From: Helianthus annuus
Lineage: Eukaryota > Streptophyta > Magnoliopsida > Asterales > Asteraceae
Reading direction: 5' to 3'
DNA: 64,000 nt
Assembly (NCBI RefSeq): GCF_002127325.2
Contig: NC_035449.2
Span: 144,994,946 to 145,058,945, forward strand
Shown here one piece after another: positions 47,463 to 58,933 of this stretch. A model generated the notes under the pieces. It made no database searches. It was not told the origin of the DNA and saw only the letters and a list, made by a program, of their open reading frames with translations. Every line of letters begins with the position of its first letter. The first letter of the stretch is position 1. Both the position numbers and the translations under genes were made by a program.

Positions 47463-48381
47463 TTTTTTTTGAAGTTTGTGAATTAGGGTTTGAAATTTAG
47501 GGATTTTTGAGTAAGGAACAGAGTTTGTTTTGGTTTGGAATTTGTGAGGAAGGTATGATTTTTGAATTTTCTGCTAAGGGCTATATAGTGAAGATTTTTA
47601 GCAGAGTGTTGTGGGTTTATGGAGTTGAGAGTATATGGAACGTGTCATGTAGTGGCGGTTAAAGGATCATTAATTGTCTTTTGTACCGTTTGATCATGGG
47701 GTGTCGGTTTTTGATTCATGATATAACCGTTAGATTGTGGGTATCAAGACTTTAATGATGATTAATCGTGTAATCGTGGTTGTGCCCTTTCAACTTGTTC
47801 TTTTTGTAGTTTCACTGAAGTGCTCCATCTGAATTTAGATTTGAAAAACATTATCGGTTGTATGACATCTTTCCTTCTTTGTGGACCCTACTCTTTTGAG
47901 GAGGTCCAATTAGCTTTCTTCATCTTCATTCTTTCTTTTCTTGCAAGTCAAAATTCCATTTCTGTGGAAATAAAGATTGAGGAATATGTATTTCCTTTGA
48001 TCATCTTCCTCCCTTTCGATCAAACAGAAGTCAACAGAATTTGATATGTTTTTCCCCCTAAATTTGTCACCCCTCCTCCTTTTTTTTTTTAAATTAATCC
48101 TTCCTGTTTGTTAAGAAAAAAAAACTTTTCTGATGTTTTGTATCAAATTTTTCAGTTTTATCTGGTGAATTTGAATCAAATTCTGATGATTTGATGAAGT
48201 TTCTGATAAATTTTATCAAATTCTGATGATTTATTATATCCTATCAGATTTCATTTAATTCTTACCAGATTTTCCTTGTTAGTTAAAATAAAATTTACTT
48301 ATGAAGCAAGATTTAAAGCAAAACATGTAGCATTTTATATAAACATATATACTACATACCATCTACACATATAAGATCTAT
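47463..48381. other. Spacer between ORF-A and ORF-B with TCTGAT repeats
   Basis: Non-coding. 48128-48262 holds four TCTGAT and one ATCAGA, several as attctgatgattt. The same motif is dense in the LTR and in the other spacer. Confidence 0.6.
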
Positions 48382-49203
48382 TTATGAAGGGTTTTTATCA
48401 ATATCTATTCCTTCTCCATATTCAATCTCAAGAAGTACCCATTGTTCAGTTACTAAACCAAAATTTTTATTTGTTGGTCTAAGTAAAGCTATGCTTGTAT
48501 TTTGTTGAAGAATCAACTCTGCTCTTTGATAACCAGCAAGAATTCCACCAAAGTCCAGTTGACTTGAGATTATCTTCATCAGAAAGCGAGGATACATCAA
48601 AAATGGCCTGCTTGACCACATGTTGCTTGCAAAGTATCTCATTAAATAATAAGAGAAGTTGTAAGGAACTTTCAATGTTACCGCTCGGCAAATTTCTAAC
48701 AACTTATTAGATGCTTCATGATGATTTATGGTCTTCCTTGAGAAGCATGCACCCAGTTGAGTGATCAGAAACTGCCATGGTTTGATGAAGCCATTTTTGT
48801 TGATTGATCTGGGATCATTTTCAGGATTGTACCCCATGTGCTCCAAAGTTTCTTCAATCTCATCGTCTGAAAACATCAGAACATTGTTGTCATCATTGAG
48901 TTGAAGAGCTGTTATGATGGTATTTTCAGTTATTCTGATAGTTTAATTGAGAACTTTACTTTCAACATATATCCACCCTCTATCTTGACTTTCTGACAAT
49001 GTTGCATTTTGCCAGAATGTTTGAAGGATTTTAGGGAATATCGTTATGTTGGCAGTGAGAGCATTTCCTAGGTTACTTGCCATAAGCATGTTTACCACAG
49101 TTTGACATCCATCCCAGAGAGGACCCTCAAAACTGGTTTTGAGTTTCAGGTTGTGGTATGGATGTAAAAGAAGTGGAAAATGATCAGCTCGTATGGTAAG
49201 CAT
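48382..49203 (-). pseudogene. ORF-A of the level-3 element
   Basis: A frame of 274 codons with a single TAA at 48943-48941. It begins MLTIRADHFPLLLHPYHNLK. Later parts are GCQTVVNMLMASNLGNAL, TIRITENTIITALQLNDD, EIEETLEHMGYNPENDP, IKPWQFLITQLGACFSRKT and FLMYPRFLMKIISSQ. The same series of positions (a ..VRxxL.L-like motif, GLGY/HMGY, a PW/IW helix, CLTSK/CFSRK, YPRF/YPRL) occurs in ORF-B, so the two are diverged paralogues. No catalytic motif is recognised. It sits between the protease stub and ORF-B. The lone stop in an otherwise open frame suggests recent inactivation. Confidence 0.7.
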
Positions 49204-49939
49204 TTTTTTTAAGTTGAAGATCTGTATCTGTGAAGAAGGAAATGAAGAGATTTTCTGAATTTATAGATGAAGGTGATTGTCTTTGCTTAATGTGGTAGAC
49301 ATATATAGTAAATTTAAGAACTGCCATAAATGTTATCTACCCACTGTATCTTGTCTACCACAATCTTGGTTATTTTATTGTTTTATCAGGTGATCTTAAG
49401 AATAACCCAGATTGAACCCTTCTTCATTAAATGATTTAGGCGGCTATTTTTCAGTATTCTATCATGATTGCCTACCGTTGTCATTTCAGTGTATTTAATG
49501 AAGAGGAAAAATCTCTACATCTATTAACAATTTCCAGAAAATCTTCTGTCATGTGACGTTTGCCAAAGAGAATAAAATAAACAAAAAAAATTTAAATTAT
49601 GATTTTGTCAATTTTGAGTTATGAATAAAGGTGATGAAATGTATGAACTTGTTCAAATAATCGTTCGACAATTTTGTTTTAAGAAGCTTTCTGATTTGTT
49701 ACCAGAAATTCTGATAAATTTGTTAGATTCTTCTAATGATGTATCAGATTTTCTTAAAATTTATCAGATCTTCTGGTGTTTTATCAGAAAAGTACCTTTT
49801 CCTTTTTTTTTATTTAAACAAGTTACAAATCACGGAGAACTTTATCACACTTTTGACCATGATTTAGCAGAGTGTACCTTAAGCCTCTATATGCCACTTT
49901 CTTCAATGGTCAGATGTTCCTTTCATTTATTTCATTTTC
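49204..49939. other. Spacer between the protease stub and ORF-A
   Basis: Non-coding and AT-rich. 49690-49793 carries two TCTGAT and three ATCAGA motifs. Confidence 0.55.
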
Positions 49940-50060
49940 AAAAATTCACCATTTTACCCAGCTTCGAGACAAAGTTGCTGAGTAAGCTCCGATCTCCAGT
50001 CATGTGCTTGGAGCTTCCTGAGTCGCAGTACCAGATCTGCTGCACATGATGGTCCTGAAA
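49940..50060 (-). pseudogene. Protease stub of the level-3 element
   Basis: The minus strand encodes IWYCDSGSSKHMTGDRSLLS and a few more residues, the start of a copia aspartic protease (DSGSSKHMTG), then stops. Nothing of the integrase or RT follows. It shows that the element derives from a complete copia ancestor. Confidence 0.8.
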
Positions 50061-50137
50061 TGAAATGATTAGAGGGTTTTAGGTACCCAGGCATGCTTGG
50101 GTACACTTTCTGATGATATTCTGGTTCTATTATTTCT

Positions 50138-52053
50138 TCAAGATGACCTTTCATCAGAATTTCTGTTGAATGCTGAGCCATTAACAGAATTTTTGTTTTT
50201 CTTTTTCTTCTGGAGATGGTGTTGAACAAGCTTCAGTATTTCAACACACATACAGGAGTCATCAGAAATTTCTGATTTTCCTTCTTGTGATGGAATGAAG
50301 GGATAGTTTTGTAAAGATGAGTGAACTGCTTCTGGAGTTTTTACAAACTCTTGACTGCATTCACTTCTTTTTGGTTCAAAATTTTGCTTGTCAAAGGAGT
50401 ATTCAGAACATGTTGATTTGCAAGTTTGAGAATCAGATTCTGATAAGTATTTATCAGAAGTCTGTTGAGTAGCTTTTACAAAGACAGTAGGTTTGTTATT
50501 GTTTGTTCTTACATAACCCAACCCTTCTCCTTTGTTCTTTGGAGTGGACTCTATGAAATTTATGAATTCTTTTGCTTCTTGAAAACCTCTTACATTAATT
50601 TCTTTATCATTGATTTTCTTGTAAAGATCTCTTCTTTCATTTTCATAGAACTCAATTTTAGCTCTTTGATCTAAACTTTGTTCTATCAGTAATTGGTTTT
50701 CAAGAATGATTTTATTCAAGGTCCTCTGCAACTCATCAAATTTTTTACCATCTGATTGGTGTTTAACTTGCAAGTTTAAAAAAATCTGACATGAGCTCAT
50801 TTAGCTTGTGTTCAAAATCAAGATTGTCTAAACTTACCTGTTGTCCTGAAGTCTCTGGTATGTCATCAGAAAGTGCCATGAGATAGAAGTTGGCCATTTC
50901 TTCTTCTTCTTCATCAGAAGAATCATCAGATAGCCATGTATCTGTTCCAGCAATTAAGCTGACTTGCTGTTGTTGCTTTTTAGCTTCCTCAAGCTTTTTT
51001 TCATAGTAAGCAACATCTTTCAACTTCTTGGTCTTACACTCAGATGCATAATGACCTTTTTGCTTGCACTTGTAACACACCACCTCAGCCTTTCCTTTAT
51101 CCTTAGATCAAACATCTTCTTTAGATCTATCATCCATCCTCCTTCTATCACTCCTCTGGTACCTCTAGCCTCCTCCCCTCAACCTTTGCTCAAATGTTTT
51201 AGTGAGCAATGCTATTGCATCAGCAAAGGCTGAAAAATCTGATGATGAATCAGAAGTTTCAAAGGCCTGGCTGTTTGATGGCTGTGGATCATTGGAAGTT
51301 GTTTGTCTTTGTGAATTTGAGATAAGAGCTAAAGATCCCCCCTCTTTGAATGGTTTCTTCAAATATTTCTTCCTCTCTGGGGATCAAGATGCTATATAAG
51401 TCATGAAGACTCATGTTTCCTAGTTCTAAGGTGGAGGACAAAGTCATTGTAAGACTTCTCCATTCTCTAGGCAAAGCATCAAGAAATTTTATGTTTCTTT
51501 CATCATTTGATTTAATTATTCCAAATTTCTTTAGCTCGTTTAAAAGTTTTGTGAACCTTTGATATGTGTCATTTAACTTTTCATTAGGTAAACTTTTGAA
51601 CCTTTCATAGGATGAGACGTTGTCTGTTCTCTTGTTTCTTTTCATCCTTTCTCCTCCTTCACAGAGATTTTCCAACTGATCCCATATTTCCTTGGCTGAT
51701 GCACAAGCATCAACTTGTGAAAATATGTCATTGGGGATGGCCATTATTAAGAGTGATTTTGCTCTTTCATCCCCTGCTACCAGTTCCTTGTCTTCCTCAC
51801 TCCAAAGTATTTAACTTTTGGGAGCTCAGGAGGCAGGGATACCAGGTAGTTGGTCAGTTGCTGGAATTGCAGGTATTTCAGTCATTGGTATATGTGGACC
51901 CCTTTCAATGGATCTAAACAGAGCTCGGTCATGACCGTTAAGGAAATTGACCATCCTGATTTTCCATTGGGGATATTCCTCCCTGACCAGAGTCGGAGGT
52001 TTTGACATAGAACCAATATTGAAAGCATTATTCCAGGTTTGAAAGCTGGCCAT
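50138..52053 (-). pseudogene. gag of the level-3 element
   Basis: The start MASFQTWNNAFNIGSMSKPP at 52053 leads a DUF4219-like head (EYPQWKIRMVNFLNGHD). After a break near 51826 comes the UBN2-type core (SLLIMAIPNDIFSQVDACAS; LNDTYQRFTKLLNELKKFGI; FLDALPREWRSLTM). A shift near 51350 and stops near 51175 and 51110 follow. Then come the knuckle CYKCKQKGHYASEC (near 51070), an acidic patch and a coiled-coil region (IILENQLLIEQSLDQRAKIE) to 50138. It would form the particle that packages the element's RNA. Confidence 0.85.
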
Positions 52054-52107
52054 ATTTAGAAAAAAGAAGAAGAGCGATTGATCGTTTGAAAGTAATTTAT
52101 TCAATCT

Positions 52108-52119
52108 GCTCTGATACCA
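52108..52119 (-). other. Primer binding site of the level-3 element
   Basis: TGGTATCAGAGC on the minus strand, two bases from the 5' LTR: initiator Met tRNA. Confidence 0.92.
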
Positions 52120-52121
52120 AT

Positions 52122-52883
52122 TGTTGGACCCAGTATGGCCTTAACAACTTCTTTTTACGTAATATGGCAAGTGACTTCAGTATATGTGAAAAAGATGTGC
52201 GGAAATGGAAATCAGACTTTCAAGAAACAAGACCTACAGAATTGTCAAGTTTATATCACTTTGAAACAAATTAGTTTAACAAGGTGATTGTAAGATTATT
52301 ATCTAATACAAATGAATCTTGATTTCTGTGGGTGAGAAGAGCAGTGGAGTTTGAGTGTTTGTATGTGAATGCTAAGCTTCAAACTCAAATATCTTCTGCC
52401 TCTCGAGCCTTCTATTTATAGACAGCTGTGGACATGAATAAACAATTGTTTATTCATGCAATAAGTCCTGCATAAAGTAGCAATTTGACATATTCATTGA
52501 ATCCATCGTTCAAGTTGCATTTGTAATCATGAAAACAATAATGTCATGCTTCGGTCATGGGTGGCAGGATAGAGTTGTGATTTTAGACAAGTGGGTCTTT
52601 CATTAGAATTTCTGATAAGCCACTTCATCAGAAATTCTGGTGAACAGATCACCAGAAAGTTTGATGATCAGAATTTGTCAGAAACAGATCCATCAGAAAC
52701 GACCTTCTCTGATAATCCAAATCAACTCTTTATCAACTTGAGATTCTTTGTAGTAGATACTTTGCTTTTTAGTTGTCCCAACTGTTTTTCTTCATCTTGT
52801 TGTGTTCTTCAGGACTGTTATCTTCTTCAGAGATCCAGTTGATTGAGATTTTCTTCAATACTTACAAATAAAGTTTCCTAACA
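52122..52883 (-). repeat. 5' LTR of the level-3 element (762 bp)
   Basis: Partner of 32839-33628, sharing the TATA box and the atcaga-rich zone. Followed by the target duplicate cccac. Confidence 0.93.
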
Positions 52884-52888
52884 CCCAC

Positions 52889-55800
52889 CACTCACATGAT
52901 CAAGTAGTACCCTTCCTTAGCTAACCATACCATGTATAAAATGTTTGTAAACAGTTGTAACATGTATTTCACCCCCGAAGTTATAAAACTGAAAACAGCT
53001 AAAAGAAAAGGGGGACATGAACTCACAGTCTTGCGTCTTCGGGTCACAGTAACTCAAAGCTCCTTCGATGTACACGACTACCTACAACGTACTAATGTTT
53101 ATCAGACGAACGGGCCGTGCCTTGGTTTAGTATTAGTGTCTTTGAGTTATGTTTCTTCCATGCCCTTGGTATTATTCCAAGTTATATAATTATTGTCAAA
53201 ATAATTATATTTATAAGTTTTGGAATAATTGCTAAACAATATATATTAACTTAATACTTCCCAAGTATTAATACTTGTATTTCCTTCCCAAGGATGGGGG
53301 TATCTTATACATATGTATTCGCATTCTTGTATTTGTATATTTTGCCTTGTATTGGTGTTGTATTCCGGTGTGTATTTATACGTGTGAGAATACGTATTTT
53401 TTTTGGTATTCATTAAGTATTCATATACTAAAATTTATATTAAACTTTCCGGAATATTATTTCTAATAAAAGTCCACCAATATATATATTTCCAATATAT
53501 ATATATATATATATATTTAAGAAATATTACTTAGAAAAATTATATAAAATTTTTCTCTTGGCAAAATATTTGTAGTTCCAAAATAATATATTTTCAAGTC
53601 TAACTTTAGAAAAAATATATAAACTTATTTTTATTAAAAAATAATGTATTTCAAGTTTACTCAAGAAAATATATATATTTTTCCCAAAGATAACATATTT
53701 TCTAATAATTCCAAGGAAAGTATATATATTTATATTTGTCAAAAATGCTATATTTTTCCTTTTTCAAAATATGATATAACTTTGTGATAATCATAAAAAT
53801 CATATTTTTGTTTCCTTGTGTCCAAAATATTATTTACCAAAATATACTTGTGAATTAAGTTCCGGAATATTTTGTAAGTTACATTTCTTGTTCGGTTTTG
53901 ATAATATTTTGTGTGTAACTTGTATATTTATTCCTTGATACTTTGGTAATATTTTGGATTGCAGTTCTTGGTGTTTTAATGTGTTATATTATTTTAAGTC
54001 CTAAAATAATATAACTATTACACAGAGTATACAAATAATCATACATGTGTGTTTTTAATGTATATATATATATATTCTAAATATATATCTAGCCACTTTT
54101 ATTTGTAAAAACCAACCTCCAATATTTGTATTTTGTAACCAAAATTTATGGCAAAGTTTATGCAACAATTTATGGTTTAAAAATACACTTTGTAAATATT
54201 TGTTAAAAATATTTTTTTAAGCATTTGTATTTTTAGAAAATTTTGCCATAGTTTCCCCTAAAAATGGAGGTTTCCATGCTTTCAAGCATATCATTTTCTT
54301 TTGTAAAATCATCACAATCAATTCACAATTAACTATAAACATCTTATACTTACCAATCTTGCCAAAATCATGCATATTCTACTACTTCATGAACTTGAAA
54401 GTTTATGAAAACTTGTAGTAACTTGGCAGGGTGTTCAGTGAGTTTAGTTACCCTTTAAAGAGTGGTTGTTTATATAAAAACATCATTCTTGCAAGAGTTA
54501 GATGTTTACAACTTGTAATCATGTTTTACAAAAATGTTTTTTTATGAAATTTTCTTGTTACACAAGTGTTTCTACACTTGTTTAACCACCAAAAATAGTG
54601 TTTGTTCATGTAAGAACCAAGTTTTAACAAAACTTATATTTTTAACTCGGTTTCTTTAGAAATCATCCATAAGATTCCTAGATCTACAAGTATCACAACT
54701 TACTTTGATCATCATTTTACAAGAAAAACAATTTGTACTTCAAGTTCATGACTACATAAGGATGTTCTATTGATTTCTTAACATAATCATCCTCTCATCT
54801 TGCCATATCATGTTTTAATCATGATCTAGCAAGATCATATGATGATCTACATCATTTACACAAGCTAACAACAATCATCAAGTATAACAACACATAAATA
54901 ACATGATTTCTTCATGATTTCTTATAGTTTTAAGCTTATGTTCATGTTTCTTTCTTGTGATTCTTAGTGCTCTTCATAATAATCAACATGTAACATATTT
55001 TAACCACTTGAAATAGATGTAAAATGGATTGTTTAAGGATCTTACCACTAGCTCAAGGTTAGGGATGATTCAAGTGTAGAAAGTGAGTGGATAAAAGCTA
55101 ACAAGAGAGGTCCTTCAAGCTCCAAAGCCGCCAAGCTTCCTTATACACTCTCTATCACCTTTGTATGTATGGAAGATGGATGAATGAAGTTGGATGATGA
55201 TGGTGGCGGTTGTGGTTGTGTTCGGCCGAGAGAGGAGAAGAGAGGGAGAGAAGAAGTTGTGTGTGTTTGTGGGTGTGAGATAATGAACTCTAATTCCATC
55301 ATGTTCTACTTATAACCATGTTTAAGCTTTAACCCTTGTGTAATGCGTTCAAAATCAAGAGACAAGATCAATTATTTAAATCAAATAAAATCTTGATGGT
55401 AGGGCCATGATGGCCGATTACATAGGTGGGGGGGGGGTCTAGCTTAGCTTCTAACCATATAGTTATTTATAAGTTCAAATCCAAGTGTTAGTTAAGTGTT
55501 TTAGTTATTAGATATTTTGTATGGGGTGTTATGATGTTCGGGGACCATAACTAGCATAGTAATGTTAAAAAAGTGCTTTTAGTGTAACCATGGTGCTTCG
55601 GGTAGTGTCCCGTTGTTCGGTTAGTTACTGATTTGTTAAAGTGCTAAACTATACTGTTTAGTGTTCTTTATGCACCCTTTTGTGACACTTCTAATTCCCG
55701 ACACTTAGGAAAGCATTCGGGACCATTTAACCAAGTTTCTGTATCATATTAATGTGTTTAAATGCTGATTTTTGCTGAATTCAGCACTTTGGGTGAGTTT

Positions 55801-56165
55801 TAGGCACTTTTCGGCACTTAAACTATCACCTAGAAAAGCAGTTTTGTGATCCTTACTTCCCTACACTCTATACTAGTGTAGTACTTAGTTTCTGACTCAT
55901 ACTGGGTCTCAAAACACTGTCTGTCTATGTACTGAGTTTTGTCAGTATTGCTGATTCATCCGTTTACTGTGCTAACTGGGCTTTGTGCATCGTTTATGTC
56001 AATATGTTTGCATGCAGTAATGATATGACATTATGCAATATGTGATGCACATGTAAATATAAGGCAGTAATTAGAAAATAGTCAATTGTAATTTAGCACA
56101 GTCATTAAGCACTAATCAAGATTAATTAACTGTACGGATAACTGGATTTTTTGACGGTTGTCACA
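52889..56165 (-). repeat. 5' LTR of chromovirus B, 5' portion
   Basis: The minus strand starts TGTGACAACCG at 56165. With 32142-32838 it makes an LTR of about 3.97 kb. It is very AT-rich with (TA)n tracts (53495-53517, 54060-54075). A TATA-like TATAAGTA at 55314-55307 (minus strand) is followed by a pyrimidine-rich leader, a likely U3/R border. No gene is present. Confidence 0.8.
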
Positions 56166-56427
56166 TCAATAGAACGCCATTCAAACATAAACGTCATTCT
56201 TAAAAACATGCATTTTAAAAAAAATGCCATGTAAAACTAGCATAACGATGAAAATGCCATTTCTATTTAACTTTTTTGGCAACGGAATCATAACGCCATT
56301 ATTTAGCGGGAAGTGGACAATCACAATCGTACCCCCGCACATAATTTAGAGCGCTATACCACGTGGCCGGCCAGGATCAGTTCTCACCGTTCTCACACTT
56401 TTCACTTTTCTTTCCTGATCCCGTACC

Positions 56428-56429
56428 TA

Positions 56430-56467
<38 letters not shown>
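56428..56467. repeat. (TA)n between two facing MULE-like ends
   Basis: A TA microsatellite shared as insertion site: an inverted end stops at 56427 and another starts at 56468. Confidence 0.85.
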
Positions 56468-58234
56468 GAAACGGGATCAGGAGAAAACGCTCAAAAGTGT
56501 GAGAACGGTGAGAACGCTTCCTGGCCCAACACGTGTCAGGCCGCTTAGAAAATGGCAGGGGGGGGGGGCTTTTTTGTCCTTTCATCTTCTGCTTTTCCGG
56601 TTCCGCTTTTCCCAATATTGTTTTAATTTTTGGTTTTTAAGATTTTTGGCGTTAACCAAATTCAATAATTAATGGCGTTTTAATGGTTTCATTGTATTAA
56701 CCTTTTGGCGTTTATGGCGTTTATTAGAATCCTATGCCATTGGAACCCAGGGGGTCAGGAAATCTATTTGAATGACGTTTTTTGAGGCGTTTTAAACAAG
56801 ATGGCCCATTTGTTCTATTATTTTTTATAAACATTTTGGCGTTTGTGGTATCTTGGCGTTTTACTATTGTTAGATTATATTTCAACCACAGGGAAAAAAA
56901 ATACAAGCGAAGAAAATAAATTAAAAATCCTAATCGGATCTCTCTTCACAATCTTCACTGTCATCAGTCTCTCTCTTCTTTAAACAAATATATGGCGTTT
57001 TATGTAAAACTTAACAAACCCATCGGTTTGATTTTTTTGCCTGCTCGTCTGTTGAACTGGTTTTTTTTTGTGGATGTTTGGGGACATAGATCTATGACGT
57101 GTGAGTGAGATTTTCGCTTTTTCTTTATCTTGATCTTTATCTTTATAATCAACCCACTCTTCAGTGTCATTGATCTCTTCTCCTCATCCAAACCTTCTTC
57201 AAGAACAAAAAATACAAAATGCCACATGACCGGCATCAGTATCTTTTTCTTAAATTTTTGTTCATCTCATGCAGCAAAATCTTTCTGAGTTACTCCCCTC
57301 TGATAACAATTCATTCAGTGAAACTTCACGAAGAACAATTTTGAATATCCAAGAAAGCATATTAGCTATCTTTGATTTTTTTTGGCATTTTACAGTGAGT
57401 GGTATTTAGTAGTATTGGCGTTTGTTTTTTTGGTTTGATCAAATGGAAGTTGCTTAGACATATCATTTTATATGATGTCTTTTTGGCGCCTAAGTTAGGC
57501 GGTGCATTATTATAATAAAGTATTCGTCTTTTCACTTCCTGTTTGTAATTATTGTTTTTGATAAGCTTTATCTCTGAAGTCTGAAACACGTCCCATCTTT
57601 CAAGTTTGGCGTTTTAGGTTCTAATATAATAAATTTTCCCTGTCTTCTGTATCACTGATTTGTATTTACTGTTTCTAGTTACATTTTCAAGTTTGCTTTT
57701 TATTTTTTATTGGTTTTTATAATACTTTTTCAAAGTAATTTTATTATAGTTTGGGAGTTTTGGGGGGCGTTTAACAGGATGATATCGTTTAAACAAGCAT
57801 TTTGGCTGTTTTGGCGTTTTTATTATATATGGCGTTTTTATTATATAACAATCAACTGAAAAGGAAAATAAAAAAAAAAGAATACATAAACAATTGATCT
57901 TCCAAATCTTCACTGTCACAAGTCTCTTTCTTCTTTTTTGAATCATGTTAACTGGCTGGTTCGACTTTTGTATGATTTATTTTGTTTTTTTGTTTTTCAA
58001 GTAGTTTTTTGTGTTGCTGTTTGGAAGCACACACTCTTACATCAGCATCTTTTTCTTGAAGATTTGTCCATCTCATGCAGCAAAATGTTATTGACTTTAG
58101 ACCCTTCAGCCAACAATCTTGAATTTTTACAATGAACGATGTTTGATTTTTTAACTTTTTTGGCGTTTTACCGATAAAAAGAATGCCACGAAATAAGATC
58201 ATCTTAAACCTCAAAATTTGATCATGCTAAAATC

Positions 58235-58330
58235 AATAATGTTTTGCTGTATGAGATGGACAACATTGTTAATCCTCGGTTAAGAAAGATAACTGACAAT
58301 GTTGTCCAACCCATACAGCTAAACTTTATT
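58235..58330. other. Foldback 1: 36-nt arms, 24-nt loop
   Basis: 58235-58270 and 58295-58330 are inverted copies matching at 31 of 36 positions (core gctgtatg and tggacaacattgt). The size resembles a young microRNA-type hairpin, but there is no expression evidence. Confidence 0.6.
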
Positions 58331-58402
58331 GACAACAAACCTCAATAATATTTTTGTATGTTTTGGCGTTATAAATTGGATGGATGTTGAGGATAAGTCA
58401 AT

Positions 58403-58472
58403 AAGATTTTACTAAATGAAATGGACAATATCCTCACTTAAGGATTTTGTCGATTTCATTGAGCGAAATCTT
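58403..58472. other. Foldback 2: 32-nt arms, 6-nt loop
   Basis: 58403-58434 and 58441-58472 are inverted copies matching at 27 of 32 positions (core aatgaaat, gacaa). It is related to foldback 1, so the two arose by duplication. Confidence 0.6.
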
Positions 58473-58933
58473 ACAGACAACCAAACTGAATTTCAAAAAA
58501 ACGTTTTGGCTTAGAAGATATTTGATGTTTGGGTTTTTTGGCGTTTCTAAGGCGAATGTGATATATCAAATATGGCGTTTGGGTTTTTGTGTGTGTTTTT
58601 AATTGAAGGTCTGGGATGTTGTATATATAGGATTTTTTAGGCGTTTTTTTTAGGCGGGATTTTACTATAATTAAGTTTGGTGATTTATATCTAATGGCGT
58701 TTTTACTTAGAATGGTCTGTGATTTTTGTTTTTGGCGTTTTATTCATCAGTATGGCGTTTTGTGTGGAGAAGTCAAAAGACCCTTTTACCCTTAATGAAG
58801 CGCATCCACGTAATAAAATTGATGCTATTTACGAAAACGCCACCGCGCCAATCTAGTCCATAGATTGTTTGATCAGACGATCGATAAGCGTTCTCACCGT
58901 TCTCACACTTTATACTGTTTTCTCTAAATCCCG

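Larger units (their letters stand above)
32839..52883 (-). mobile_element. Level-3 non-autonomous LTR element: gag plus two unknown ORFs
   Basis: LTRs 32839-33628 and 52122-52883 begin TGTTGGACCC (plus-strand reading) and end CCTAACA. The element is flanked by a perfect 5-bp duplication cccac (32834-32838, 52884-52888). On the minus strand: PBS, copia-type gag, a protease stub, then ORF-A and ORF-B reaching to 9 bp from the 3' LTR. Integrase, RT and RNase H are absent, and there is no room for them once the inner element is excluded. It is about 9.6 kb without the level-4 insert. Mobility must have depended on another element's enzymes. Confidence 0.85.
27302..56165 (-). mobile_element. Level-2 chromovirus B (minus strand), 3' truncated, split by level 3
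   Basis: On the minus strand: 5' LTR from 56165 to 32142 (interrupted by 32839-52888), PBS at 32138, extra ORF, gag, protease and RT, ending abruptly inside RT/RNase H at 27302. RNase H, integrase and the 3' LTR are absent. The gene order, the Met primer site and the 4-kb LTR make it a chromovirus related to A. It inserted into the ULP-carrying element; the left boundary is a deletion junction, so no duplication can be read. Confidence 0.88.
23165..56427 (+). mobile_element. Level-1 MULE-like element carrying a ULP-type gene, holding nested retroelements
   Basis: The left end GGGTCAGGATTTAGAG directly follows (TA)n at 23164 and continues ...AGTGTGAGAACGGTGAGAACG. The right end at 56427 is a similar inverted end (reverse complement GGTACGGGATCAGG...GTGTGAGAACGGTGAGAAC) directly before (TA)n. 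About 28.9 kb of the interior is later retroelement insertion, leaving roughly 4.4 kb of the element itself. It carries a ULP-like transposon gene; MULEs with such genes (Kaonashi type) are known in plants. The superfamily call rests on that gene and the long similar ends; target duplications cannot be read inside (TA)n. Confidence 0.65.
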
